Below, piece by piece: positions 11,218 through 20,066 of a DNA stretch of 64,000 bases. Source of the DNA: Photorhabdus caribbeanensis (lineage in GTDB: Bacteria > Pseudomonadota > Gammaproteobacteria > Enterobacterales > Enterobacteriaceae); contig NZ_RCWB01000024.1 of assembly GCF_018448885.1 (NCBI RefSeq), positions 17,377 through 81,376 on the forward strand, in the 5' to 3' direction. Below the pieces are notes generated by a model that saw nothing but the letters and a program-made list of their open reading frames with translations, was not told where the DNA came from and made no database searches. A program made the translations under genes and the position numbers. Position 1 is the stretch's first letter. Each line of letters starts with the position of its first letter.

Positions 11218-11733
11218 ATGATAATAAGAATAAGAATAAGAATAAGAATAAGAATAAAAATAAAAGAGTTACTCTTATTGCTCAGCCTGTTACTTATTGG
11301 CTGTTCCAGTCATGCCCCCAAGACTCCGGCTCCCGCGTTAAAAACGGCGCTTTCTGATTCAATCATGGTGATTGCTCAACTTAAGGAGCAGCTTAATCAA
11401 TGGCGTGGTACGCCATATCATTATGGTGGAATGGATCGTCGGGGGGTAGATTGTTCTGGTTTTGTTTACCGTACTTTCAGTGACCGGTTTGATATTCAAT
11501 TACCTCGTACTACTGGTGGGCAAATAAAGTTAGGGGCCCGTATTGATAGAAGCGATTTAATGCCAGGTGATTTGGTCTTTTTCAGAACAGGTAGTGGCGA
11601 ACATGGGTTACATGTTGGCATTTATGATGCCAATAACCAGTTTATTCATGCATCAACCCATAAAGGTGTTACTCGTTCATCTATGAATAATGCTTACTGG
11701 AAAAAAGCTTTTTGGCAAGCCCGTAGAATCTAA
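11218..11733 (+). CDS. nlpC: NlpC/P60-family lipoprotein NlpC
   Basis: 171-residue outer-membrane lipoprotein of the NlpC/P60 cysteine peptidase family, likely acting on peptidoglycan peptides; its exact substrate is unproven. The lipobox is LLIGC at about residue 29. The catalytic set is visible as DCSGFVYRTF (Cys), GLHVGIY (His) and FIHAST (second His). It is about 17 residues longer than E. coli NlpC because the signal-peptide n-region carries an Ile-Arg repeat encoded by a hexanucleotide tandem repeat (11221-11262). A strong GAGGAGGGG ribosome site 4 bases before the ATG supports this start. The btuD-nlpC neighbourhood of E. coli is split here by arn. Confidence 0.93.
   Translation: MIIRIRIRIRIRIKIKELLLLLSLLLIGCSSHAPKTPAPALKTALSDSIMVIAQLKEQLNQWRGTPYHYGGMDRRGVDCSGFVYRTFSDRFDIQLPRTTGGQIKLGARIDRSDLMPGDLVFFRTGSGEHGLHVGIYDANNQFIHASTHKGVTRSSMNNAYWKKAFWQARRI
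11221..11262 (+). repeat. In-frame hexanucleotide repeat in the nlpC signal peptide
   Basis: Five copies of ATAAGA-type units, then two ATAAAA units, encode alternating Ile-Arg then Ile-Lys directly after the start. A 6-bp unit keeps the frame, so copy-number change would alter the length and charge of the n-region, not switch the gene off. Confidence 0.85.
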
Positions 11734-11925
11734 ATCCGCCTGGCAGTTTTATTTAAATCTCAGTAATTAATGGCAGTAATTTCAATCTTATCAATTGAAA
11801 TTTAACCATCGAAAATAATAATGATTTTATGACAGTAAATAAATTATCCATATTGCATTTAACTTGGCTAGGGAATACCTAATTTTGATTTAAGGTATAT
11901 TAGTGAAGAACGTTTAAAAATAAAT

Positions 11926-11956
11926 AACCAGTTCCTTAGATATTAGGGAACTGGTT
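11926..11956 (-). terminator. Hairpin terminator for the minus-strand secreted-protein gene
   Basis: A 10-bp perfect inverted repeat (AACCAGTTCC and GGAACTGGTT) with an 11-base loop lies just past the stop of the gene ending at 11975. On the minus strand a T-rich run follows (ATTTATTTTT). Confidence 0.7.
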
Positions 11957-11974
11957 AAAATATCTATTATGATA

Positions 11975-12778
11975 TTATCTGGTTGTTATTTTTATTGCGG
12001 CACTATTCGAACTTGTAGTAATACTTGCTCCTTTTGTTGCATGAATGACTGGATTAACAACTTTATTGTCTATAACTACATCTTTAAATGTAGCAATATA
12101 TTCTTTATGGACTTTAATATTTCCTTCTGGTGTTCCACTAGGTATAGCGATTGTGGATAATATTTTCCAGTTACTTATTGAGCTGACATTGGTATTTTTT
12201 ATCTCTGAAATCAGTCTACCAGCATAACCATTATTGGATATTCCCCAATATATCGCCCTTGTTGCACCATTTAAATTTTTATATATGGTGAGTTGTACTT
12301 CACTGCCAGGTTTAAAACCATTTTTATAAGTAAAGTTATCTTTTCCTTCAATATATTGAACCGTGTCTTGTCCACGATTTCCTACTTTCATATATGGCTT
12401 CCAAACATTATAGGTAGTACTGTATTGGAAACCAATATCTGATTCTACTTGACCAGAAAAACCAGAGTATACATATAGCGTTCCACCCGATGCTTTAAAT
12501 GAAGCACCTTGTTTAATCTCTGGCAGGATTACTTTTGTGGTGAGAATAGATCCTTGACTATTAAGAATTGCTCTTCCTCCGATACCACCTTTAATAGTTT
12601 CTTCACGAAGAGATAATGTATTTGAAAGCGATTGTGTTTCGGCTGCTTTAACTTCATATGCGTTAATTATTGAGAAAGTATTAATTACAATTATACTGGC
12701 TAAAGCTATTTTAGTGAGTTTATTACTTGAGGTGACAATATTATCTCTCATAGAAAATTTATTTTTAAATTGAATCAT
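11975..12778 (-). CDS. Predicted secreted protein of unknown function
   Basis: 267-residue protein with a long n-region and a hydrophobic stretch (about 24-42, IALASIIVINTFSII) ending near VKAAETQ, read as a Sec signal peptide. The mature part is rich in Gly, Ser, Thr, Tyr and Lys and has no cysteine in the visible core; it looks like an all-beta extracellular protein (GIGGRAILNS, YVYSGFSG, YIEGKDNFTYKNGFKPGS). From memory the pattern recalls the secreted YrpD-type proteins of Bacillus, but this could not be tested. A GAGGAAA ribosome site precedes the ATG. It is a single-gene unit with its own terminator in an AT-rich stretch between nlpC and an esterase-like gene, consistent with horizontal acquisition. 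Confidence 0.7.
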   Translation of the reverse strand: MIQFKNKFSMRDNIVTSSNKLTKIALASIIVINTFSIINAYEVKAAETQSLSNTLSLREETIKGGIGGRAILNSQGSILTTKVILPEIKQGASFKASGGTLYVYSGFSGQVESDIGFQYSTTYNVWKPYMKVGNRGQDTVQYIEGKDNFTYKNGFKPGSEVQLTIYKNLNGATRAIYWGISNNGYAGRLISEIKNTNVSSISNWKILSTIAIPSGTPEGNIKVHKEYIATFKDVVIDNKVVNPVIHATKGASITTSSNSAAIKITTR

Positions 12779-13221
12779 ATTATTTTCCTCATTAATGTAT
12801 TTTTAAGTTTAGTTATCAATATGAATAATATTGACAGGGTTGTATTAATTTAATACCATGATTTCCTGTCAGGAAGCCATATATTTTAGTGAGTTTTGTA
12901 TTCATTAATAAAATACCATTAATTCCAAACACAACAAAAAACATTTTTATTTTGTTTTATGATAAAAAAGGCTTAAATATTATTTATCAAACTGACTTGT
13001 TTTTATGAATTATATTTTTGTTTGCTTGATTACATTGGTGAGTGTATTTTTAAGATGAAATATAAATAACTGGTCTGTGAAGCGCAATATTTAAAACAGT
13101 TTTACATTCTCGGATTATCAATATGATTGATTAACGAAATGATTTTTATCCACCAGAAATTAATTATATTTTGGCGAAGAGAACAGACCTAATAACTTAA
13201 ATCATCTTAAGAGAAAAACTG
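12779..13221. other. AT-rich divergent intergenic region
   Basis: About 440 bases between two divergent genes. It is strongly AT-rich with short A and T tracts and should hold both promoters. I see no gene, no repeat shared with the rest of the window and no clear operator. Confidence 0.6.
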
Positions 13222-14151
13222 ATGACAGATAAACAACCTTATTCACCTGAAATAAAATATTTCCCATGGGAACCTAATGATGCGCCGTTATTTATCATAC
13301 TTGGACAATCAAATAGTTATGGTCATGGAACACAATTACCACAAGATGAAGAAATTACACAAGGTTTAAAAAACGTATTCACATTATCTCTGCCAGAAGT
13401 TTACAGCGTTGACTTTCCCGCAATTAACTGGACAGGGCTGACCAGCTTTGGCAATGCCAATATTGGCGCTCCTGTCGGTTTACCTCGTGGTAATCAAGAT
13501 CACTCGGTCAATGCTGCCAATCGTTTTGCCAAACTCTGGCAAGACCATATAAATCAGGGTAATGCACTTAATTTGCCTGATCTTTATGTCATTTTGATGG
13601 GCTGGGGTGGTCAAGGGATGTATCTGGATAATCCGCCGGATAACCGTTGGGCGCCTGAGCGAGATCCTTGTGATGTGGAATCGCTCTATCCGCGTGCGAT
13701 CAGAACCTTGCGCATGGCAATCGAATCATTGCGTAAACTAGGAAAAAATCCTCGTATTTTGGCTGTTCATTGGAACCAGTGGGAAGCGGAAACCGAAAGT
13801 TTATTGGCGGCACAGGCATCAGAGCGGAATTTTACCCGCATCATTACTGGTATCAGTGATGCTTTGGGTTCTTGCAGTATACCGTGGAGATTGTATTATC
13901 CACTTTCGGTTGCGTTTGATCCCATCAACACCCGTTACGTACTTGAAGCAATTAATAATGTTATCGCGGATGATCCGCAATACCGAACGCTGATTGATGC
14001 ACGGAATTCGCCCGACTATACCGGGAAGGCGACTGAGTTTGGTGTTTTTCTGCCTGATAGTCTGCATTATGATGGCAAAACCCAGACATGGTTTGCTCAA
14101 CAGGAATGGGAATTGATTTTATCTGGTTATAAAGGGGTTGAACTACCATAG
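13222..14151 (+). CDS. SASA/SGNH-like carbohydrate esterase family protein
   Basis: 309-residue predicted hydrolase without a signal peptide. Near the N-terminus FIILGQSNSYGHG matches the GQSN block of sialate O-acetylesterase-type (SASA, SGNH-like) enzymes, where Ser is the nucleophile. Near the C-terminus DSLHYDG supplies the Asp-x-x-His of the catalytic triad. The middle contains VILMGWGGQGMY and VHWNQWEAE, resembling the Gly and Asn oxyanion blocks. It probably deacetylates a sugar or related ester; the substrate is unknown. It stands alone, with a weak AAGAGAAA ribosome site before the ATG. Confidence 0.7.
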   Translation: MTDKQPYSPEIKYFPWEPNDAPLFIILGQSNSYGHGTQLPQDEEITQGLKNVFTLSLPEVYSVDFPAINWTGLTSFGNANIGAPVGLPRGNQDHSVNAANRFAKLWQDHINQGNALNLPDLYVILMGWGGQGMYLDNPPDNRWAPERDPCDVESLYPRAIRTLRMAIESLRKLGKNPRILAVHWNQWEAETESLLAAQASERNFTRIITGISDALGSCSIPWRLYYPLSVAFDPINTRYVLEAINNVIADDPQYRTLIDARNSPDYTGKATEFGVFLPDSLHYDGKTQTWFAQQEWELILSGYKGVELP

Positions 14152-14319
14152 GGTTAATTATCTGAGAGATGCCTAGATGGCGGTTAGGGCCGTCATCTTA
14201 TCGGTAGGAATAATATATCTTTGAGTATCTATGTATGCCTTTTCAGCATACATATTGATAAATGTTTTGTATACCATAATGGCACCATGTTTATATGGAT
14301 TAAAAATGCAGATGAAATC

Positions 14320-14541
14320 ATGGCTACTAATACAGAACGCAAAGAGACGTATTTAGAGTTTCTTATTGCATCAAGAATGGAGAGAGCGAGTAACGTGATT
14401 GAACGAATTGAAACCTTACATCTTTCGATGAAGGGGGCTGATGCTTTGTTGGCAGCTTTGGAAAATCCGCCAAAAGCAAACTCTAAGCTACTTAAAGCCG
14501 CGAAGCACTATAAGGATATGGTGAATGTCCGTAATCCTTGA
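14320..14541 (+). CDS. Truncated DUF1778 (TacA-type) antitoxin-like protein
   Basis: From the ATG at 14320 this encodes 73 residues. The second half (ASRMERASNVIERIETLHLS, then a LLAALENPPKAN block) is a typical C-terminal toxin-binding part of DUF1778/TacA antitoxins, which pair with GNAT acetyltransferase toxins. The first part goes straight from TERKET to YLEFLIAS, so roughly 25-30 residues of the ribbon-helix-helix DNA-binding domain seem to be deleted. No GNAT toxin gene follows. An upstream in-frame TTG at 14221 would add 33 residues that do not resemble the missing domain. Probably a decayed orphan antitoxin; it may still neutralise a toxin encoded elsewhere. Confidence 0.65.
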   Translation: MATNTERKETYLEFLIASRMERASNVIERIETLHLSMKGADALLAALENPPKANSKLLKAAKHYKDMVNVRNP

Positions 14542-14641
14542 AGAAATCATCTAGTAACTTTCTTAAACCCTACAATATTCAAAGCAAATCAAAATTGCCG
14601 CCTATAATACAGACGGCAATCTTTGGAGAGTTATTGAAATA

Positions 14642-15064
14642 TCATTCCCAACTGACAGTAATTTCTCCGGTTTGACCTGCTATTGGCATAACGTTACCGT
14701 TTCCAACCTTTAAGGCGAAAAGGAACTGCTGTGCTGGGCTTCTATTATTAAATGCGGCTGTCGACATTCTTCGCGTGCGTGATATATCTACGCAACTGCT
14801 GATATTTCCCTGACAAAGATAAACCGATAAATTCTGAGGCCATCCAACAACGTTCCAAGTCCAAGATACATTGGTAATCTTTCCTGTTGCAGGGGGAGAA
14901 CCGACAATAGGAACGTTAACAGTTTCTAAGAAATTTTTGGAATACAGTGTGGGTAAAACAACTGAAGAGTGATAGCTGCCACTTGCCGCAGCTACTGTCT
15001 GTGAGAACATAGTTAACAATAAAGCGCTACCAATACCCAAGATTTTTTTTAATTTCATAGCCAT
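14642..15064 (-). CDS. FlhE-like periplasmic protein
   Basis: 140-residue exported protein with a signal peptide (LKKILGIGSALLLTMFSQ, cleavage near VAAA). The mature part fits the FlhE pattern: GSYHSSVVLPTL at the start, ITNVSWTW, a NLSVYLCQG then SCVDI cysteine pair, FLFALKVGNG and a final EITVSW strand. FlhE is a periplasmic protein linked to flagellar assembly and proton leakage. Here no flagellar gene is near, so it is a paralog or a protein recruited to another role. Identification rests on remembered motif order. It stands alone, facing away from the exporter operon. Confidence 0.6.
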   Translation of the reverse strand: MAMKLKKILGIGSALLLTMFSQTVAAASGSYHSSVVLPTLYSKNFLETVNVPIVGSPPATGKITNVSWTWNVVGWPQNLSVYLCQGNISSCVDISRTRRMSTAAFNNRSPAQQFLFALKVGNGNVMPIAGQTGEITVSWE

Positions 15065-15362
15065 TACCCCAGTACCTGATACTTTTCTATTGCGAGAACT
15101 TAGATATACATTTCGATCTCGCGCCCTGTATCTCCTGAATTTTTATAAAAGCCTGTACGCAATGCCAAAGTAGGCTGGAGTAATTTGGGGGGATTAACTC
15201 CAAAATGCAATGAGTGATTTGAATTTATGTTAAGTAAATCTAATATATTTTCGTTGTTCGATGTTTTTGCCTGTCACTTAGACCGTAATCTTTTACAAGA
15301 AGATCTTCCCATGATATAAAACCTGCTAAACAACCCAGTGGAGCCAGTGATACGTTTAATGG

Positions 15363-16118
15363 ATGTCAAACGCGATGAATAAATCAGACATGACAATCAT
15401 AACTTCCCCATGCCAGGAAGCCCTGATTTACATGGAAAATATTTGTCGATCTTATCGTATGGGGGAAAAATATTACCCGGTACTTGATAAAATATCATTC
15501 ACTATCATGCGTGGGCAAAGTTGTGCGATTGTCGGCGCTTCCGGTTCAGGCAAAAGTACTCTACTCAATATTCTTGGTTTACTGGATCAACCCACTTCTG
15601 GGTATTTTCAGTTTAGTGGCGTTAATATAACAAATGTTACTCCTAATGAACGGGCGAGAATAAGAAATCAGGAAATTGGTTTCGTATTTCAGAGTTTCAA
15701 TTTACTTCCCAAAATGCAGACGTTGGATAATGTGGCGCTGCCATTGCTATATCGTGGATACTCTCGTTCTTTAGCTCGGCAGGAGGCGAAATACCAGCTT
15801 GAGTTGGTTGGTCTGGCTGGCCGTATTTATCATCGTCCGGCTGATCTCTCCGGGGGACAGCGGCAACGTGTTGCCATTGCCAGGGCTTTGGTTGGTAAGC
15901 CTTCTCTGATTTTGGCGGATGAACCGACAGGCAATCTCGATAGTGCGACGGCACGAGATATCATGGCGCTTCTTCTGTCATTGAACCGTGAGCAAGGCGT
16001 TACACTCGTCATGGTTACACATGATGAAGCCATAGCCAAAAATATGCAGCGCTGCCTCTATGTTAACAACGGGCGGCTTTCCGAAACCGATATGTGGCTG
16101 GATAGCCCCGATGCTTAA
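15363..16118 (+). CDS. MacB/LolD-type ABC transporter ATPase
   Basis: 251-residue ATPase of the MacB/LolD group. Walker A GASGSGKST is near residue 59, the Q-loop is GFVFQSFNLLPKM, the signature LSGGQRQRVAIARAL, Walker B LILADEPTGNLDS, and the H-loop VTHDEA. Unlike E. coli MacB, the ATPase and permease are separate proteins: the permease ATG at 16111 overlaps the end of this gene. It opens a four-gene operon (ATPase, permease, outer-membrane channel, adaptor) predicted to form a tripartite exporter using ATP to move a substrate from the periplasm or inner membrane through the outer membrane. An alternative ATG lies at 15375. Confidence 0.88.
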   Translation: MSNAMNKSDMTIITSPCQEALIYMENICRSYRMGEKYYPVLDKISFTIMRGQSCAIVGASGSGKSTLLNILGLLDQPTSGYFQFSGVNITNVTPNERARIRNQEIGFVFQSFNLLPKMQTLDNVALPLLYRGYSRSLARQEAKYQLELVGLAGRIYHRPADLSGGQRQRVAIARALVGKPSLILADEPTGNLDSATARDIMALLLSLNREQGVTLVMVTHDEAIAKNMQRCLYVNNGRLSETDMWLDSPDA

Positions 16119-17325
16119 TCTGAATTCTGGTCGCTACGGTTTTTCCTTCACGCAAGCCTTGCGAGAATCACTGGGTAGCCTGCGTCTGTTAGGAAGACGC
16201 TCTTTGCTTGCTTTACTTGGTATTGCCGTCGGATGTGCTTCGGTCATTGCACTTTTAAATATCGGTCATAACGCTGTTAATGAAGCTATCAGTACTTTTA
16301 AAAGTATGGGAAGCAATATTTTGGTTGCTCATTTTGCTTTCATTCCAGGTGTCGATGTCAAACCCGCGCCATCTACGCTGGATACTCAGGCACTGACTCG
16401 TACAATACCGACTATTACACATGCTGCGCCCATCACGTTATATTCGACTCGTGTACGCTTTCACGGAAAAGGGATCGATACCAATATTACCGGTACATCC
16501 TCTGATCTGGCTGCGGTGCTGGATTTACAGATCGAGCAGGGGCGTTTTCTATCGGACTATGATCGCCAAACGACCTATGCCGTGCTTGGAGCGGACATTG
16601 CCAAACAATTAAAAGTAGCCAATCAGCCTATTCGAGTAGGCAGTCAATTGCAAATTGGGGAATATCTGTTTGAAGTGATAGGAATTCTCGCTGCTCAGGG
16701 GCCGAACCCTTTACTCCCCGGCTCTATTGATCATTCCGTCATACTGCCCATTGAAGCAATGCGACGGTTGCGGTCTGCGCCAGAAATTGGCAGCGTCATT
16801 GCCAGAGCACGTGACACAACAACGCTAAACAGTGACGCAGTGTCGTTACGTGACTACCTTTTCTCATTATCAAAAGGTCGTCGTGTCGAAGTTGATATTC
16901 CGAAACAATTGCTTGATGGATTGACACGTCAGGCAAGAACATTTTCCTATTTGCTCGCGGGTTTAGGGGGAATTTCGTTGCTGGTGGGAGGTGTGGGCGT
17001 GATGAATGTCATGCTGATGAATGTTTCAGAACGTAGACGTGAAATTGGTGTTCGTATGGCTTTGGGAGCTCGGCCTGTTGATATTGGTATGTTGTTTATG
17101 TTGGAGGCTGCCATTCTGGCCATTGCCGGTGCAATGGTTGGTTCATTGTTGGGGGTTGCGGCAGGGTACCTATTTGTAAAATTTTCCGGTTGGGTATTTA
17201 CGTTATCCTTATTCTCTTTGCCTCTGGGTATCGCCAGTTCATTAGTGATCGGTCTGTTTTTTGGTATCAATCCGGCATTAGCGGCTGCCAGGTTACAACC
17301 GGTAGAGGCACTGCGTGATGATTAG
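16111..17325 (+). CDS. MacB-type ABC transporter permease (FtsX domain)
   Basis: 404-residue permease. The N-terminal helix (about 20-45) precedes a large periplasmic MacB-PCD domain (about 50-270), then three C-terminal membrane helices form the FtsX domain, with the conserved VGGVGVMNVMLMNVSERRRE and GVRMALGARP motifs. I chose the ATG at 16111 because it overlaps the ATPase stop by 8 bases and fits the family; the 17 extra residues of an upstream in-frame start at 16060 lie within the ATPase gene and look unrelated. It is fused to no ATPase, so it must work with the product of the preceding gene. Confidence 0.87.
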   Translation: MLNLNSGRYGFSFTQALRESLGSLRLLGRRSLLALLGIAVGCASVIALLNIGHNAVNEAISTFKSMGSNILVAHFAFIPGVDVKPAPSTLDTQALTRTIPTITHAAPITLYSTRVRFHGKGIDTNITGTSSDLAAVLDLQIEQGRFLSDYDRQTTYAVLGADIAKQLKVANQPIRVGSQLQIGEYLFEVIGILAAQGPNPLLPGSIDHSVILPIEAMRRLRSAPEIGSVIARARDTTTLNSDAVSLRDYLFSLSKGRRVEVDIPKQLLDGLTRQARTFSYLLAGLGGISLLVGGVGVMNVMLMNVSERRREIGVRMALGARPVDIGMLFMLEAAILAIAGAMVGSLLGVAAGYLFVKFSGWVFTLSLFSLPLGIASSLVIGLFFGINPALAAARLQPVEALRDD

Positions 17326-18796
17326 CCAAGTTTTTCAACGTGCTATTGGCATTATCATTGCCTTGATAATAGCTGTATCTGCCGAACAGGCTATAGCGGA
17401 ACAGTTGAATCCATCACAGGCAACCATGTCTGCAACGAAGTCAATTTCTCTTAATCAGCAAACTATTGGTCTGACGCTGAGTGATGCAATCTATTTAGGG
17501 TTACGAAATAATCGTTTGATTCGCAGTGCTTATTTGGATCGGATTGCACAGAAATTCGATTTGCGCGTTGCTGAGGATCGTTTTACGCCAAAATTGCTGA
17601 TTAATAGCCGTTATATCGCGGCCCGTAATCAAAGCGATCGTTATCGCCAAAGCGAGATTACACCCACATCTACGCTGCTTGGAGAATATGGCACTCGGTT
17701 TAGTTTGTCTTGGACGAATCGGACGACATGGGCAGACAATGCGGGTCGTAGCCGTAATGATGGTGTTTCATTCTCAGTTATTCAGCCTCTGCTGCGGGGT
17801 GCCGGTAAAGATGTGGCTACAGCGCCTGTGCGCCTTGCTCAATTGATGGAGCAGACAAATCGTTTGAACCTAAAAGCGACGGTATCCCAGACTATCACGC
17901 AAATTATTATGGCTTATCGTGAATTGTTGCGTGCTCAAGAACAATTACAAATCGCCCGTGATGCTCTTGAACGTTCGCGTCAACTACTGGAAGTTAACAA
18001 AGCTATGATCTCCGCAGGCAGAATGGCGGCTTTTGAGATTGTCCAGACGGAGGCTGATGTTGCAATGCAAGAACTGGCTGCGGAGGAAGCAGCTAATCAA
18101 TTAGATACCAGCCGCTTAGAGTTGTTGCGTCTGCTTGCCTTAGACTTACAAACTCAGGTAAAGGCTACTGACAGATTGGAAGCTAAACGTGTAGATATTA
18201 ACCTGCTACAGGCGCAGAATTTAGCACAAGAGCAGCAACCATCGTATCTCACTCAATTGATTACTGCGGAGCAGGCTGCGATTAACCTGACAGTTGCCCG
18301 TAACGAACGCTTATGGGATGTCTCTTTGGTTGGTGGAGCCAGCCAGGTACGAGATAGAACAGGGGCAAACAGCTCCCGTAATTGGGAAAATTATGCCGGT
18401 GTTCAAGTAGAGATACCCATTGGCGATTTGAGTCAGCGCCAGGCGGAAGTGCGGGCGCGGGTTGATGTTCAGAACCAGGACATTCGTCTTGCAGAGGCAA
18501 AACAGTCACTGGAACGTAATGTGGGTAATGCGGTGCGCGATATTGGTACGCGCTGGCGTCAATATGAGATCGCACAGCGTGCCAGAGATCTATCCTTGCG
18601 CAAGCTAGAAATTGAACGTGAAAAATTGACGGTGGGCCGCTCCAGTAACTTTCAAGTATTGAGCTTTGAAACCGATTTGCGTAATGCCGAGAATGTTCGT
18701 CTTAATGCGTTGATCACCTACTTAAATGCACAAGCGGAGTTGGACGAAACGTTAGGCACCACGTTAGGGAGTTGGGATATTGCACTTAACGACTAA
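17315..18796 (+). CDS. TolC-like outer membrane efflux protein
   Basis: 493-residue outer membrane factor. A signal peptide (about 8-28, IGIIIALIIAVSAEQAIA) is followed by the duplicated OEP architecture: long coiled-coil helices such as YRELLRAQEQLQIARDALER with AAFEIVQTEADVAM, and a second half with WENYAGVQVEIPIGD and FQVLSFETDLRNAE. Expected to form a trimeric channel for the exporter encoded by the two preceding genes and the adaptor that follows. GTG at 17315 and ATG at 17318 are adjacent possible starts; both overlap the permease stop. Confidence 0.87.
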   Translation: MMISQVFQRAIGIIIALIIAVSAEQAIAEQLNPSQATMSATKSISLNQQTIGLTLSDAIYLGLRNNRLIRSAYLDRIAQKFDLRVAEDRFTPKLLINSRYIAARNQSDRYRQSEITPTSTLLGEYGTRFSLSWTNRTTWADNAGRSRNDGVSFSVIQPLLRGAGKDVATAPVRLAQLMEQTNRLNLKATVSQTITQIIMAYRELLRAQEQLQIARDALERSRQLLEVNKAMISAGRMAAFEIVQTEADVAMQELAAEEAANQLDTSRLELLRLLALDLQTQVKATDRLEAKRVDINLLQAQNLAQEQQPSYLTQLITAEQAAINLTVARNERLWDVSLVGGASQVRDRTGANSSRNWENYAGVQVEIPIGDLSQRQAEVRARVDVQNQDIRLAEAKQSLERNVGNAVRDIGTRWRQYEIAQRARDLSLRKLEIEREKLTVGRSSNFQVLSFETDLRNAENVRLNALITYLNAQAELDETLGTTLGSWDIALND

Positions 18797-20066
18797 GATC
18801 AGGGGACTTGCTCGTTCCAAATATAAGATTCGTTGGCTCATGACATTTGCCATTGCATTAGTCATTGGGGCTGCCATTGCTTATGTTCTCCTTTTTTCCT
18901 CAACTGATACATCATCACCGCAGCGATGGGTACATGTTGAACCTCAATTACTGGAGAATCGTCTTGGGTTAGTTGGCCGTATTCAGGCGGCAACCAGTTT
19001 GACGATCGCAGCGCCATTCGATGGTGTTATTGCCGAAGTGATGGTAACGGAAGGCCAGCGCGTTAAGCGTGGGCAACCGCTGTTGAGCCTTGATACAACA
19101 CAGTTGGACATTCAACTGCGGCAGGCGCTTACAGAACTGTTGAAAGCTCAGAAAACGGTACAAGATTTGGTGGGGTGGGAGAACAGCCCCGATGTTGCTA
19201 GGGTACGTAGAACTTTAACCAATGCCCAGTTAAGTTTGAGTGATACCGAACGCAAGCTAATCGATACCCGGGCTTTGTTCGAGCGTGGCATTGTTCCCCG
19301 TATGGAGGTTGATACATTGGAACAGCAGGTCAGAGTCCAACAACTCGATCTTGCCGCCGCTAAGGTGGAACTGAGTGTTGCCCTCGATAAAGGTACAGGG
19401 GAGAATCGCCAGATTGCTGATATGGAATTAGCTAATGCCCAATCGCGTTATCAGGCGCTTCAGGCCCAGCAAGCCCAACGTGAATTGCTTTCTCCTTTTG
19501 ATGGCATTGTTATTCGTCCCCAGGTACCGGAATCAGATAAGGGGGTATTTATTCAAAAGGGAACACGTGTCACTCAGGGAACACCTCTGTTAGGGGTAAT
19601 CAATTTGGAACAAATTCAAGCGGTAGCTCGTATTGAAGAGGCCGACCTTCATCAAGTGTATGAAGGAATGCCGGTTGAGATCACCGGTGATGGTTTTGCC
19701 GGGTTATCTCTACGGGGGCAAATTAAGACAATTGGTGTACAGGGGAATTCAAAGGAAATGCAGGGAGCGGGCGTAACCTATGATCTATTAGTGGCGATTG
19801 ATCCTCTTACTCCCGAACAGCGGCAGCGTATCCGGCTGAGCATGAGTGCGAAACTGGCTATTGTCACCTATCGCAATGAACGTGGGTTGGCCGTGCCAGC
19901 CGAGGCATTACATACCGGCTCTGATGGACGAACTTTCGTCACCTATCGTCGTGAATTAAACGCACAAACACAGCAGATTATGGTGACACCGGGGCATGCC
20001 GTTCCTCAAGGTGTAGAGGTGAGTGGGTTGGAGGCAGGCTATGTTGAAGTTCCTGCGCAGAAATAA
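18780..20066 (+). CDS. Periplasmic adaptor (HlyD/MacA-type membrane fusion protein)
   Basis: 428-residue adaptor with one N-terminal membrane anchor (about 20-40, MTFAIALVIGAAIAYVLLF). Next come a lipoyl half-motif (FDGVIAEVMVTEGQRVKRGQ), a long coiled-coil hairpin (about 110-225), the second lipoyl half (LSPFDGIVIRPQV) and a beta-barrel domain. It bridges permease and outer membrane channel. The predicted start is a TTG overlapping the channel gene by 17 bases, with GGGA upstream. The next ATG (18840) would begin exactly at the membrane helix. It closes the operon. Confidence 0.85.
   Translation: MHLTTKIRGLARSKYKIRWLMTFAIALVIGAAIAYVLLFSSTDTSSPQRWVHVEPQLLENRLGLVGRIQAATSLTIAAPFDGVIAEVMVTEGQRVKRGQPLLSLDTTQLDIQLRQALTELLKAQKTVQDLVGWENSPDVARVRRTLTNAQLSLSDTERKLIDTRALFERGIVPRMEVDTLEQQVRVQQLDLAAAKVELSVALDKGTGENRQIADMELANAQSRYQALQAQQAQRELLSPFDGIVIRPQVPESDKGVFIQKGTRVTQGTPLLGVINLEQIQAVARIEEADLHQVYEGMPVEITGDGFAGLSLRGQIKTIGVQGNSKEMQGAGVTYDLLVAIDPLTPEQRQRIRLSMSAKLAIVTYRNERGLAVPAEALHTGSDGRTFVTYRRELNAQTQQIMVTPGHAVPQGVEVSGLEAGYVEVPAQK

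Noticed and set aside
12045..12227. Plus-strand frames opposite the secreted protein gene
   Set aside because: Antisense to a gene with signal peptide, ribosome site and terminator; nothing recognisable in their products.
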